64,000 nt of DNA, taken from assembly GCA_033439265.1 (NCBI GenBank), contig JAVTVX010000008.1, forward strand, positions 1,550,001 to 1,614,000, written 5' to 3'. The stretch is from Dillenia suffruticosa. Taxonomy: Eukaryota; Streptophyta; Magnoliopsida; Dilleniales; Dilleniaceae. Every line of letters starts with the position of its first letter. Within the stretch, counting starts at the first letter, position 1. The position numbers were made by a program, and so were the translations under genes. Shown here piece by piece: positions 34,867 to 48,300 of the stretch. The notes under the pieces were generated by a model, which saw only the letters and a list, made by a program, of their open reading frames with translations, was not told the DNA's origin and did not search any database.

Positions 34867-37800
34867 ATGGTAGAGAACGAAGAAGACATAGGACAACAAA
34901 ATCAAAACCCTAACCCTATCCCTGACCAAAACCAACCGATAGGACCAAAGGGAAAGTCATGTAAAGGAACTCTCTATTACTCTACTATCCACAAATCCAA
35001 ATCTCGTAATCCCACCTGCGTCGGCATCACTCGTTCTCTCCCACAAGGTCTCTTCTCTCTTTCTCTCTCTCGTTTCTGAATTTCTTAGATGTTCAATTTA
35101 AAGAGATTTTAGGCGGTTACATTTCTTTTTGACCTAATAGTGATTTATGCATTGATTGATTGATTTATCATCTATTTTCTCTTCTTGATGTCCCGAGAAT
35201 TGTGAATCAAGTCATTAATTGTTCATCAAGATTGTATAATAGCTATAGGCATTGCAAGAAGCCGAAGAAAGCGAAGAGCTATGTGCACAAGATTTGGGAT
35301 ATTGTGAATTGTGGCAGGCAGCTTGTGACGCGACGTTTAGGCAGTGCGTTTTATGAGAATCCCAAATGGGGTTTGCCTAGCGTGGGAGCCAGGCCTCAGT
35401 AAGCACCTATCTAGTTTAGGATGAGAGTTTGAGATTCCACTAAAGCGCTTATCCTTATGGGGTCATCTCGTTACGAAAAAGGCAACTGCTATGACCAGTG
35501 AGATTAGTTTGACCTAAAGTGGGTTGGGATAGCTACTCAAGATAATGAAAACAAGGATGCATGGGTTGTGAGATTAAGGGAACTACTATAGTTGTGAGAT
35601 TATTATGACCCAAAATGAGCAAAAAAAGAGGTGCATTTTAAGAGCACACTTAACGGTGGTGAAAGAGAAGATAGGACGAGCTATGAGCTTGAAGCCTGTT
35701 TTATGGTTTATCTCTCACAAGCTTTAGTATGGATGCTGGCTTTAGGGCTGCTTGTCATGGGGAAGCCACAACATGCCCACACTCACTCTCATGCTGGTTC
35801 TGCTCGTTCTTGGAAACCTCATATATATATCAAGCATTTTTTTTTTTTTAATTTTTTTATAGGGTTTTGGCTGCATAAATTAGTCAAACTGTTCGTTAAA
35901 TGCTTTGTCAAATTCTTTGTTTATGCAACTGGGGGTGGGGGGGGAGATGTATTTGCTATTTTGATGAGAGGGGGCCATGTATATTTTGATTGACATCTAA
36001 ATGCAGGATATCTCAAGACCTCCACTCCCTTTAGAAAAGCTTAGAGCAGCCCCACTAAATATACTGCTTTTGAAAATTTGCATGTTGCTTTTTTCGCATT
36101 ATGTCATGTTTGTCATGTCCATGCAAGGCCTTTTCCACTCTAATCATCTTTCTTGGAGTCGTAAGTGGTAAAATTCAGTAATATGTATATGGATACTTCT
36201 TAGAAAATATGTACATAAGATATTAAAAGAAAGTAGAAAATACATACATAATATATTAAAAGAAAGTATTTATAACTTTATCAAATATTATGATCCAAAT
36301 TTTGGGTTCAAATAAATACCAACTTATTTCTTGTTGTTGATGTTAATGGTTTTCTTTTTTATAAGAGAAACACTTGTATTAAGAATCTATTACATTAATG
36401 GAGTAAGGTGAAAGGTTATTAGGCCGTCTTGAGACAAGTAAAGGAGTAGAAAAATATGTGCCAAGTTGTAGGTGTCTTTCTCTCTCTGTGAGATGCATGC
36501 TGTGTTTTCTTGTTCAGCATCTTCTTCACGTCTGATCAGCAAAGTAAGACCACCAGCCACCTTAGAATCTTCCGGCTGGCCTGTTCACCAAGTTTTATTG
36601 CTGAAATCCTCTTCACACATTGGCTCTCACTCTTTTCCTCGTCAGCGTGGGAATCCACCCACCCGCCTTTCCAGCATTGGATCTTCACGAAACCACCACC
36701 ATTTGGGTCTATGACCTCTTCTCTCTCCATTCTGGTGGTTATTTGCTCCAAACAAGGTTGTTTCCAAGTTGTCTTTGCAGCTTCTTCTCTCTCCTTCTCC
36801 CCTCTCTCCTTTTGGCAACTCAGAGAATCATGCAAGATCTCCAATTTGGCACAATTCAGATCGAATTGTGCGAGTCACTTCCAAATCCTATGTACTTATG
36901 ATTCATCTGCTCGAATCAAATCTCTGTGTTTGAATTGAATGAATTGCATGATTTGATTTGCAAATCAATGATTCCGATAAGCATGGTTTGTACCTTAAAC
37001 TTTCACTTTTGAGTCAATAAATTAACAATTTCCCACTAGATAGTATTCTTCTGTCCTTCTCTCTCTCTCTCTCACTCTCACATCTGGAGTTTTGTAAAAG
37101 TGGGATTTTGTATTCTTCTGTTTCTACATGAAGAAATTTTATATTAAGCAATAGCAATATGGTCTCCGCTTTCAAGAAATTACAATAATCCATGTATTGT
37201 GCAGGTTCCCGTTTATTGCATTGTGATGCATCTCAGTCATATCCTACATTAAGAATGTCTTAAAGAAATAATAGATACCATTATGCTTATCCTTATTTAG
37301 TCATCTTGTATTTACCTGTCTTCAACATATTCAAAATTTAAACATGTAGGATTCCCTAAATTTAGATATGCTGGATCTCTTCTTATCTTTGTTTTGTGTT
37401 TATGCTTCTAGCTAATTCTTTATTTCTAGTTGCATGAGATTCAACTTTTGTATGTGATTTAGGGGTTTAAAAATTTCATCCCATGTGACAAAGAGGTTCA
37501 AAGGAAAAAGAGAAGAAACAAGAATTTGAGATCTTGTTGATTATCTTTATAATCTTATTGGAGATGGCAGGAAAATAGTTATGGTTTTGGTTTCATATTT
37601 ATGCCCCATTTTCCTTTTCTTTGTGATGATTGATCTCGTCTTGTTATAACTAGCAAGTGATATGTTCTGATTTTCTAGGCTTGTTACTGTTTGGCAGTAC
37701 CCAGATACATTGTGGGGGAATCTGAGTTAGAGGCTTCGAAGGAGGGACGTACTCTTACAGACTTCAAGTATGCCTGTGTTGGTTACTCTGTATATTTGGA

Positions 37801-40152
37801 CAAGAAAGGTACTTCAACCGATGTGGATGATAAGCCAGCGGAGTTGCCATTTTGTGTCGGTCTTGAGGTGTCAATCTTAACCTTTCTTTTTCCATCATCC
37901 TTGAGTTTGATTTTCTCATCCATGTTATTCAGTTATCTAAATCTTGTACGAATTGAGATTTATTTAGATCTCCTTCTAAAATTATATTAAACATTTTAGG
38001 GCAATTGTTTATGAAGGGAGCATGCGTGGGCTTCCATATTTGTTGTTTTCTCTTCAGTGTCTGTCTGGAAAAAGTTATGGGTATCGTATTGGACATGACA
38101 CGGGTATGGGGAAAAAAACAAACTTTCAGAAACTAGGATACATGGATATAGCCCTGTACTGACTAAATTTTACTATTTATATTGAGATATGCCAGATAGG
38201 TATAATGCTTGTGGTTTCTTTGTTCAAATATATTGTAATCAATGAACAAATAAAAAGATATACAGATTGTTAGCGAATATAATTGTCTCAACAAAGTTCA
38301 CATGAAATATCTGTCAAGTATGTGAAAAGAAAATAATTAAAAAACTGGATACGTTGCATGGAGTATCCATCATGTATACGGTGATTACCCACGGAGTACT
38401 GTGATGATACAGATATGGCTATTTTAAAGTATTCGTGCTTTCTAATCTATATCTGTTTGAAATCAAGTCTAGATGAACTTCATCTACTTTTTTCAATTCA
38501 AGGGATTTTAGTAAATATCAAAATTAATACTTCCTATTACATAAGAATATTTCACATTTGTTGCTTTCAATCTGCCATCTGAGAGAGAGAATTTTCATTG
38601 GGTCCGAGTTCAGAAAATTCTTCTCCTATGCTTGTGCCAGTTGACAACTTGAGTGCCTTATGACTGCTTATGGCTTGACATGAGTACTCTTGTCTTTGGC
38701 TTGCTGCAGATTTTGTTAGACAAAAGACCTGTATCAGCAAGCCAATCACCTGCCCCTGCACATGCCCAAAGGAAGGAAGGTATTGACATTTCTTTTGTTT
38801 GTTATTCTTTTGAGTTCTCTTCCTTTTGCATGTTCTTGTCACTCAATTAACTTTTAGAAATGCTTCTTTCACCTTATCTATGACAATTTCTAATAAATTG
38901 CAATTTTAGCAGTTAAACACCTTGCCTTCTTTGAAGTCATGTGACAAGGATAGAGCCCTCATGCTTTCTTTTGATTCTAGACGACACATTATGCCACTGG
39001 TTCTGTTTTATTCAAACCTGCTGCTGTTGATCATTTCATGCATCCCAACTTGTTTCATTCCATTTTTTAGCTATCAAAGAGTCAAAGCTGCTTGTTGTGT
39101 TTCCCTGTAGGTGTTATGCTATTAGGTCTATTCTGTTGTTTTTGGGGCTTGTCGCTTCTCAGTTTCCAAAGCTTTGGTTCATTATAAAGAAAACTTTGTC
39201 TCACTTTTGAATCATTATTCACTGCAAAAGAGAAGATATCAGCAGCCTATATGTGCTGTGCTTTTGAAAATTATTGAATTCTAACAGTATTGAGGCATAG
39301 TGCTAGCTTCTTACTCTTGATCATCCTTAACAGGGGACTGACTTCAAATGATTGCCTGCAAGAATCAACCATACTCTGTGACCTTCTGGTCAATCTACCC
39401 TTGCCTCACCATTATAAAACATGCCTAAGGTGTCATCATTCATAAGAATGGGCAAAGTATATTTTGTTGTTTGACCACTCGTTTCTATTCCTCTGCTAGT
39501 AATAACACTGATTCCACTTGAACCTTATGAACACTAGTTCAATAAGTTTCTTTGAGCATAATGGAAGAAGTTTCTTGCTGTTGGGAAGATTTTCTTTTGT
39601 TATACAGAAATTCAGAAGTCAAAGTGAGATATATATGTTGACCAAAGGTTCTTCCTTTTACTTTTGGGGAACATGTTCATTTTTATCTGTAAGGTTTTTA
39701 TAAAGTTCTGTATGTTATTTACTGCCATCTTGAGTTGCTTTCTTTTCTTCTATAATGACAGAGAAATCGCGTCTTAGCAGACCAGGGATTTATTTATTTA
39801 TTTGGAAGTTGTATCTCTATTCTCCTCTTAATTCTGTGATTCATCAGGCTAATGATCTCATTCTCTGCAGATGGTCATTCACATGCACACCCTCCACCTC
39901 GAACGTATAAGCTACCTGACGTTGGAAATGAGTACATAAACAGGCAAGTTTGCTTCCATAAGATTCTTTTGTCATGGTGAAAAGTTCATTTCCCATCCAT
40001 TGTGCCAAATCTGAAGCTTGTAAGCATGCAGGCTAGTGAGAAATGCAGGTCTGGTAGCATCTGGCGTGGCCAGGAATCTGACTAAAGTTGGCAACTATAT
40101 AAAGCATAGTGTTGATGATATATTATTCCCCAATCGAAGACGACCAAAATAA
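34867..40152 (+). CDS. Small plant-specific protein of unknown function, 204 aa
   Basis: Five exons in phase: 34867-35047, 37698-37867, 38710-38779, 39871-39943, 40032-40152. The protein runs from a polar, Asn/Pro/Gln-rich start through CKGTLYYSTIHKSKSRNPTC and LPQVPRYIVGESELEASKEG to RTLTDFKYACVGYSVYLDKK, a short His/Pro-rich stretch and a C-terminus NAGLVASGVARNLTKVGNYI ending RRRPK. I recall this layout from a conserved land-plant family annotated only as a domain of unknown function (possibly DUF8204; not checked). No signal peptide or membrane segment is seen. Intron 4 has a GC donor (CAG|GCAAGT at 39944). The first exon and part of intron 1 are duplicated at 28.3 kb. Intron 1 (2.65 kb) carries a probable insertion. 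Confidence 0.88.
35160..35402 (+). other. Intron 1 open stretch conserved between the two duplicate blocks
   Basis: Reads CKKPKKAKSYVHKIWDIVNC, then RRLGSAFYENPKWGLP. The matching part of copy A (about 28645-28803) reads CKKPKKAESFDHEIWEIM with one in-frame stop. No family recognised. Splice phase does not fit exon 1, so this may be non-coding or an old fragment. Confidence 0.25.
35608..37285. mobile_element. Candidate 1.68-kb insertion in intron 1, flanked by ATTATG
   Basis: Comparison with copy A shows intron homology stopping after ATTATG (35602-35607) and resuming after a second ATTATG (37280-37285). The interval has no recognisable transposase or reverse transcriptase. It is either a non-autonomous insertion with a 6-bp target duplication or sequence deleted from copy A through the same 6-bp match. 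Confidence 0.45.
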
Positions 40153-42033
40153 GAGTGTGCCTATCCCAAGTGTTTTGTACGTTTTGAGGGAAAGCCAAGT
40201 AGGTTCGAGCTGGCGTCTTCTTGTTTACAGTCTAATCTGCTCAGCTTTTGCTCATACCCCTCCCTCTCCATATTTTATTAGCAATAATGTTGGTGATTGA
40301 GAAGGGAGATGAGTTGCCCGCTGCAATGATACAAACATTTATACTACCACCAATGCTTTAATTGGTGAATGAAATTTCTTCCATTGTCTTGGTTTTGTTC
40401 AACATATTTGTCCTTTCTTGTCATTGAAAAGTATGGTTTCATTAAAAGAAGAGACCTCTTCTGTTCTGGCATGACCATTGTAACCCACACTCATGTAAAA
40501 TCTTACCAATTTGATCAAAACCATGTTGTTGCATGAAAAAGATGGAAGGTTTTTCTTTAAGTTTCCTGGAATTGCTTATTTGAGTTGGATGATGGAAACT
40601 TTCAACAAGAAATCTTTGAATGCCAAGGTCAATCATGTTGAATGCCAAGGAATACTGAAATTCTAGAGGTTCTTGATGATATTGGGATGGAAAATTTCCT
40701 TGAATGACATCTGGGCTGAGCTCCTTTGATGGTCTTGAAGAAGCTGGAACTTTGTCTGAACTATGAAGATTGAAGGCGCCCACCATGTGAATGCTTGTTC
40801 ATTTGAGGTGAATGGATTTTATTTTCTACTCCTCTCTTGAAGATGGCATATTATGTGCAGTATGACAGTCTGTAGTCCATCTAAAGCTAAACCTTTACTT
40901 TCCCAAATAGGCCCTTCAGGCTTCCCTGCGTTGGCGAATTTCTCATCATTTTATCATAATAAAACTCCTCCCCCTTTTTCATTAGATTAAAGTTCATAAA
41001 AATACATCTGTTCTTAGAGTTTTGTTCTTATTGCAACCTAGGCCGCATCAAAACGAAACATTAAAATGAAAATGGATACGAAATAATATGAGAAAATAAC
41101 ATTTTGTTGTTGTTTTTTTTTCTATTTTTTTTATTATCGGTATCTGAATTTTGTCTGATTAATTTGGTTTGAATACTGTAAAACTCATTTTAAAAATTGA
41201 TTCTTTCAAATCCTTTTTTAATATTCACTGGGCTCAAATTTGAGATCTCTAGTTAAGGGGTAGAGTACCCGACCACCCAAAGGAGTTTGGTAGTAAATAA
41301 CACGAAAACGTAAATATAAAAAATATAATAATTTTTTATAGTAATATTAATTATTTTATGAAAATAATAAATAATTATATTTTATAATAAAAATTTAAAA
41401 TTATCAAATATATAATTATTAATCATAATAAATTTAATATAAAAATAAAAATTATAATCATATAAGTAAATAATCATTAACTATAAATATGTAAATATAA
41501 AAAATATAAGACTCATATAAATATTAATTAATTTAATATGTTCATATATTCCGAGAATGAGAAAATATTAGTATTAAAAAATTTTTGTGTATCATACGTT
41601 AAAAAAAATAAAAATAAATATAATTATGTTAAGATGATCAGACAATTTGAGTACAATAATATTTGATAAAAAAGGAAACTAAAGTAATATAGTTTGAGTA
41701 AATTAATGAAACCACAAAATTTATTTATCAAATAAGTTGTTGAATTTTTTAAATATAATTAAACTAATAAATACAATACATAAATTATATAAAATTTTCA
41801 TCTAATAATTAATTATATAATTTCATTAAAAATAATTAATACAAGTGAATATGAAATTATTTATAAATAAAGAATAATTTAAATCAAACCATAAAAAATA
41901 TTAATTATATCAGGTATCAAGTGAATCAAGGAAAGGATTTGATTGGATTTTATAGATAATAATAAAAATCAGCTTTTTATTTTTTATTTTTATTTTTTAA
42001 AAATGTCAAGAAAGAGTGGGGAGCAAGCAATTT

Positions 42034-42036
<3 letters not shown>
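40153..42036. other. 3' flank and AT-rich intergenic region
   Basis: Probable 3' UTR to about 40430. The 41000-42000 interval is extremely AT-rich, with no gene seen. A 114-codon minus-strand open frame at 40442-40786 is not recognised. Confidence 0.5.
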
Positions 42037-42083
<47 letters not shown>

Positions 42084-42086
42084 AAT
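42037..42086 (+). promoter_or_regulatory. (CT)n tract followed by TATA box of the FMP32-like gene
   Basis: A (CT)n tract at 42037-42080 runs straight into CTATAAAT (42079-42086). Transcription would start about 25-35 bases downstream, just before a second CT tract at 42151-42188 in the leader. Confidence 0.6.
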
Positions 42087-42143
42087 GCATGAAGCACACC
42101 TAATACCCTATTCACCTGCCCTTCCCTTTCTTCGCCTTTCTCA

Positions 42144-42191
<48 letters not shown>

Positions 42192-42192
42192 G

Positions 42193-42213
42193 ATGGCTTT
42201 GTTTGAAATTTGA
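42193..42213 (+). promoter_or_regulatory. Short upstream ORF in the FMP32-like leader
   Basis: ATG at 42193 opens a six-codon frame (MALFEI) ending TGA at 42211-42213, about 100 bases before the main start. A second upstream ATG near 42257 opens a longer frame overlapping the main start. Both could lower translation of the main frame. Confidence 0.4.
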
Positions 42214-42315
42214 TTCAACAAAGATTCGATTTGAATTTTCTCTTGTTTGTTGCTTCTATGATTGGATGGTATTGTGCAGCTTTTGAATTTAATTCGTGTT
42301 TGATTGGAGACATTA

Positions 42316-45300
42316 ATGGCCGGAGCAATTGCTTGTAAGCGTGCGATTCAGAGTGGGACGAGTTCCGGACTTCGAGTGATTAATTTCAGAAGCGTTTCTG
42401 GTTATTCTGCGTCGTCTTCTTCATCTAGATTCGATTACAGGCAAATTTCTCGGCTTGCTGAGCAGGCTAATGGAAAGCGCGCGTTTCTGGTTGATACTTT
42501 AGCTTTGGTAATCCATCTGTGTTCTCTTTCTCTTTCAATTTGTTGTCGGAAAATTAGGGCTTTCAAGTGAATTTAATTGGAATTTAGGGTTTCAGTGATT
42601 ATTTTTATTTTTATTTTTTGTGAAAATTGAAATTTGTGAAGGTGAGGCGTTTAGAAGCTAAAGGAGTTCCATCACAACAAGCAGAGGCGATAACATCGGC
42701 CATTACCGAAGTTTTGAATGATAGCTTAGAAAATGTTGCTCAGTCGTTTGTATCAAAAACTGAAATGCAGAAGGTAATGGCTAATGGCCAAGCGCTGATT
42801 TTTGCTTTTTTTGGTGTTTTTTGTTACAATTTGACTGAGCAATTTGTTTTAGTGAAATGAGAGGCAAACGGGCCATGTTGGTTTTGATGTGCAGATTATT
42901 AATTTTTATGGTTTTTTCATTGTATAGTCGGAGATGGTTCAGGAGTCAAATCTGTCCAAGTTTAAGTCAGAAGTGAAAAGCTCCCAGGTATCAAATTATT
43001 GATTTTCCCATATAGTTGTCTTGGATTTTGCAATTGTTTGGTGTCATCAAAATTTAGATTATTTTTCTTGGTGTTAAAATGTTTTGTCTATATAAATTTT
43101 CCTGTGCCGACATACTTCTTTGAGAATACTCTGGCAACAAATAAATGGGGTGCATGGAAGTTTGTGTATGATTTGAAAAATTACATTCGACTGCTAGACT
43201 TAAAATCTTTTTTAATCATGGCTTATTAGTTGAGGTTCAATGGCTAGAATATTCCCTCACGCCGTTCTAATTTTATGAAAACACAAACTTTTTCAGTGAC
43301 CACAGTTCCCCAAATGGTCCTCCAAAGGAAAACTCTTTTTTCCTAACTCTAGGAAGGCTGGATATGAAAATTCTGGTTAAACTTCATTTTCTTGATCAAC
43401 CTTATAATCAATTTGTCTGTCTCTTCCTCAAATAAATTGCATCTCATCCATCAGCTCTAGAAGAGTGAGAAAATAATACATCTCTCCACTAAGAACCTTG
43501 AATCAATTGTACTTCCCCCAAGTTTTTTCCAGTATGGTATTAAGTAAGTCTTGAGGCACTTCTTTGATGCAATACCTTTGTAAATTTGGTCCGAAACTTA
43601 TTTTCTTATTATCCTAATTTTGCATCTAGGAAGGGTTAGGGAATTTCTCTAAGCTGCCTAATTTTTTCACCATCTTATGCCAAAAGGAAGTAGTAATCTT
43701 GAGTTTTTGGTTTAGGGTTTGAAGTTACACTGTGAAGTTCCTATCTTTTTTTTCTTTTTTTTTTTTGTTGGGAAAAATCTATGACCACATGGCGAATTCC
43801 CCTCCCCTTAAAATTTACCCTCCTACTTTTAGTACAAACTCACCTTTCTAAGCCGAAAGCTCATATTAAAACTGAAACAGCCATCATTGACAAGAAAGCC
43901 ATAGTGGAAACAATGTCTCATAAGCGTTTGATGCAGGGAGAATGCAAAGTAAAGATGTATATATCTGCTTTGGATTAACACAGAAGGCATCTACTTATAG
44001 CATTCTCATCTTTCTTTTGGAGAATACTGAGTCAATATGTGAGCCTTGTATGGCTTCCAAGAAAGAGGGAAATCTTTATAGGTACCTTAATGTCCCAGGT
44101 CCCGAATAGCTTTTTAGAGAAAAATTACATGCTGAAGGACTTTGATCTTTTCAAGAATGTTGGAGAAAAACTCAAATTTCACCTGACCCAAGTTAGACTA
44201 TCAGCTTAATTGAGTTTAAGGTCACCTAATGATGATTAAAAAGGAAGCAAAATTCTCCAACTCCTACTTGGACGTGTGCAATGAAAGGAAACACTGTATA
44301 CAGCCCACTGCTTGAAAGAGAAACATTTACCCTTGCTACAACCAGGAAATGGCTTCTGAAGGGCGTAAAACTGTATGAAGAATTAATCCAAATGTTTATG
44401 AAGTTCCCTTGTCCCACCTGAAGTTGATTCTATTTCTTGCAGTTATCTTTTGTTCACAGTTTTCATCTTCTGGTGCTTCTAGGTTGGTGGTGTGTCACAT
44501 TTACAAATTCAAGAAGATGCATATTCTAGGAATTTGAGCAATATAAGAGAATGGGAGTGAAGCTTTTGATTTGTGTCTTTGCTAGTTGGCCAACTTTCGA
44601 AGATTACTACCAGATCAGCTGAATTTTGTTGAAATAATAGAAAGATGCATAGTCATTAAAGGCAAGAGCTCAGAGTTGGCACAGATGTAGGTCAATGGCA
44701 AAATACTTGGAAGGAGAATTGATCACCTATGAGATGTTGACTTTACCATGCTAAGAGTAATGAAGATAAAGGGTCTGTGTTGTGAAAATATGGTTAGATG
44801 GCACGTTTCCACTCAACATACAGACTTTAGTGGAAGCAGGAAGATAAACCACTCATCAAGTGCACTGTAACAACTCTTGTAAAACCAATCAAATCACTTT
44901 CTGCACCACGATGATGCAATTTTTTTGGTTAATAAACCATCCATCCAATAGTACTTGTATAGTGCATTTACAGTGATGATAACAGCTTTCTGGTGGTTCG
45001 GTGCGTTGCCATTGCCAGTGGAGGGGTTCGCTTTAAGTTGAAAAAGGAGAGGATCTAGGGTAATTCTTTAAGTTAATATGTGGATAAGGCTGACAATCAT
45101 GTTTGTGTAGATTCTTTGTGATATGTCTACATGCTGATAGGCAGAGAAGATGGATCACTACTTTATCTAGTATTAGAATGTCATCTCTATTGCTCTCTTC
45201 TCAGAGGCTTGATTTGAGTCAGGCTGATTGTGTTTTTATGGCGCCTTTGAGTGATACCATTTTTGAAGCTGACCTTTTAGACTTTAAGCCTTGTGTTAGA

Positions 45301-48300
45301 GATGCCTGTTTTGTTAAGATAAGAGGGAGTCGATTCATGAGGAGTGAGAATGGGCATCGCCATCTTGTGATGCCAGGTGGTTCCTACCTGCTTCTGACTT
45401 TGGTCTTCCTTTGGGTGCTAAATACTAGAGGTTGGGATGTGATGAAGTTTGTTAGGACGTTGGCTAGTTGAGAAGTGATTACTTATCTGTGGAGGGGAAG
45501 CATACACCTTTTTTTATTGGGGGGGGGATAAGTATGCACTCTTACTAAAAGCAATTTCTGCAATTTTTAGGTGGACATCATGTCTGTTTTCCATTTCAGC
45601 CACTGTCCAAAAGATTGTTGGACATTCAGAAAGGTTCTTGTGTAGTTCGTCAAATTATGTGAATAAGTTTCACTGGGTAAACCCATGGCTAGTCGATAGC
45701 CCTTACGCACTTGCCATTGTTCTAAATGTACGTGTTTTTTCGACTGAGTTTTCTTGACTTTATGAATTTTGGAGATATGTTTATGAGGGGTGTGTGTGAG
45801 ACAGTCTATCAGGGTCCAGGCCTGTAGCAGTTGGGATGGTTCATTAATGCTGTTATAGCTGGTTTGTCTGATATAGGAACATAATTACTTTTATGATGGT
45901 AAAGGGAGTCATTATGTAGTATGTTTTACTAGAGGTCAATTTGGAAAGTGGCAGCATGTCTGAAGGTTGCTGCTGTTGCCTGGGAGCTTGGTGGGAACAA
46001 GTTATGTGCCTGAATAGCCTTCTCTTCACCTGTGAATGATTTTTGGATCACTCTGTTCACATAGTATTCTTGAGAAGGTTTCTTCAAATTCTTGTCAGCC
46101 CGGCAGATATTTTAGATGAATTGCTAGGGAGACCTCAAGATGATGATTAGTGTAAAGAATAGTTTAAATTTAAGCATCGATGGAATAATGGAAGAAACCT
46201 TACCTAGTAGAGAGAAACTATTTATTGGAGGAGATTTAAATGGACATGTAGGAGAGAGGAATGAAGGGTTCGAAACCGTAGATGGAAATTTTGGATTCGG
46301 TAGTAAGAATGAGGCAGGAGATTCCATTCTAGAATTTGCCACAACATTCGATCTAATAGTTGTAAACACTGTTTTTAAGAAAAGAGAATCGCACTTAGTT
46401 ACATATAGAAGTGGGTTTAATACTAGCCAAATAGATTTCTTTCTCACTAGAAGATGTGATAAAATGACCTGTAAGAATTGCAAGATTATACCGGGAGAAA
46501 GTGTGATAACTCAGCATAAACCCTTAGTTTTAGATATACGGGTGTCTAAAAGGCGAAAGAAGTACCGTCCATTTGTAGAGCCAAGAATTAAGTGGTGGAA
46601 TCTAAAAAGAGAAAATGTGATGACTTTTAGAGATAAATTAATTTAAGTGGCAAATTGGTCTATTAATGATGATTCAGAAACAATGTGGAAAGAGATATCT
46701 ACTAATATTATGAGCCTTGGTAAGGAGGTTCTTGGTGTATCCAAGGAACAGGTCCCAATAGACAAAAAATCATGATGGTGGAATGAAAAAATTCAAACGG
46801 CTATCCGTACCAAAAGAGAGTGTTATAGGAACCTTAAAGATAATAGTAGTAGTGATTCATATGACAAATATAAAAATGTAAAAAAAGATGTGAAAATGAT
46901 TATCCAAGAGTCAAAGAGCAAGGTGTACAATGAATTATACAAGAGATTGGAAACTAAAGATAGAGAGAGAGATCTATAAAATTGCCAAGTTAAGGGAAAG
47001 AAAGGTAAATATCTAAATGGTATTAGGTGCATTAAGAGTGAATTAATAATATACTTGTAAAGGATGAGAATATAAGAAAGCGTTGGCTTGAGTATTTTGA
47101 CGATATTTTTTAATGTTAAGAGTACAATAGATATAAAAAATATCGAGATACCTGTTAAAAAAATTGATAGAGATTTTAAACGTAAAATTCGCCCTCATGA
47201 AGTGAAGGATGCTCTAAAAAACATGAAGAATAATAAAGCCATAGGTCCTGATGGCATCTAGAAGTGTAGAAATGTTTGGATGAATTTGGTATAAAAGTGT
47301 TGAACGAATATTTTCAATAAAATTTGGCAAACTAAGAGAATACCCCAAATATGGAAGGAAAAAGTAATTGTACCGTTATATAAGAATAAAGGAAACATCC
47401 AAGATTGTTCTAATTATAGAGAAATTAAACTTATGAGCCATACCATGAAATTATGGGAGAGAATAATAGAGTATAGATTGAGATCGAAAATAAATATATC
47501 TCAAAATCAATTTGGATTTATATCAGAAAAATCCATCACGGAAGCAATCTATTTATTAAGACATTTAATGGAGACATATAGAGAACAGAAGAGAGATCTA
47601 CATATGGTATTCATAGACCTAGAAAAAGCATATGATAGGGTTTCTAAAGACTTATTGTGGTGGACGCTGATAAAGAAAGAGATATTCTTGAGATATATTA
47701 ATCTCATTAGAGATATGTATGAAAGAGCAGTAACCGGCGTAAGAACTTGCAGGGGTTTGAGTATAGTTTCTCCATTAACATTGGATTCCATCAAGATTTA
47801 GCATTAAGTCTCCTACTCTTTGCACTAATGATCGACGAAATCACAAAAAATATTCAAGATGAAATATTATGGTGTATGCTTTTCGCAAATAATATAGTAC
47901 TAGTTGATGAAATTAGGGAGAATGTTAGTGCTAAACTAGAGTTATAGAGATTCACACCGGAATCTAGAGAGTTTAGATTAAGTAGATCGAAAACTGAATA
48001 TATGAGATGTATGTTTAGCGACAGTTATAGGAATGATAAAGAAACGATTAGATTAGATGGACAAAACGTACAAAAAAATGAACGATTTAGATATTTAGGT
48101 TCTATCATTCAAAATGATGGCAATATAAATGAAGATGTGAATCATTGGATTCAAGCGGGTTGGATGAAATAGAGAAAAGCATTCGGAGTTCTTTGCAATG
48201 GTACGATACCATTGTATTTGAAGGGAAAGTTCTATAGGATCGCTGTTAGACCTGCACTATTGTATGGTACTGAATATTGGGCTATTAAACAATGACAATA

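Larger units (their letters stand above)
34858..37345 (+). repeat. Duplicated block, copy B
   Basis: Partner of 28303-29080. It matches from the start codon region to 35607, is interrupted by 1.68 kb, and resumes at 37286-37345 (CTTATCCTTATTTAGTCATC, TGTATTTACC). Confidence 0.88.

Noticed and set aside
36472..36938. Overlapping frames on both strands in intron 1 of the 204-aa gene
   Set aside because: Inside the candidate insertion; no recognisable protein and both strands open about equally, as expected by chance in GC-richer sequence.
40442..40786. 114-codon minus-strand frame with ATG
   Set aside because: No recognised family, no supporting signals and no copy elsewhere in the window. 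It could be a small gene but cannot be supported.
45103..45471. 122-codon plus-strand frame in FMP32-like intron 3
   Set aside because: No family recognised; intron DNA close to a LINE. Likely chance or transposon debris.
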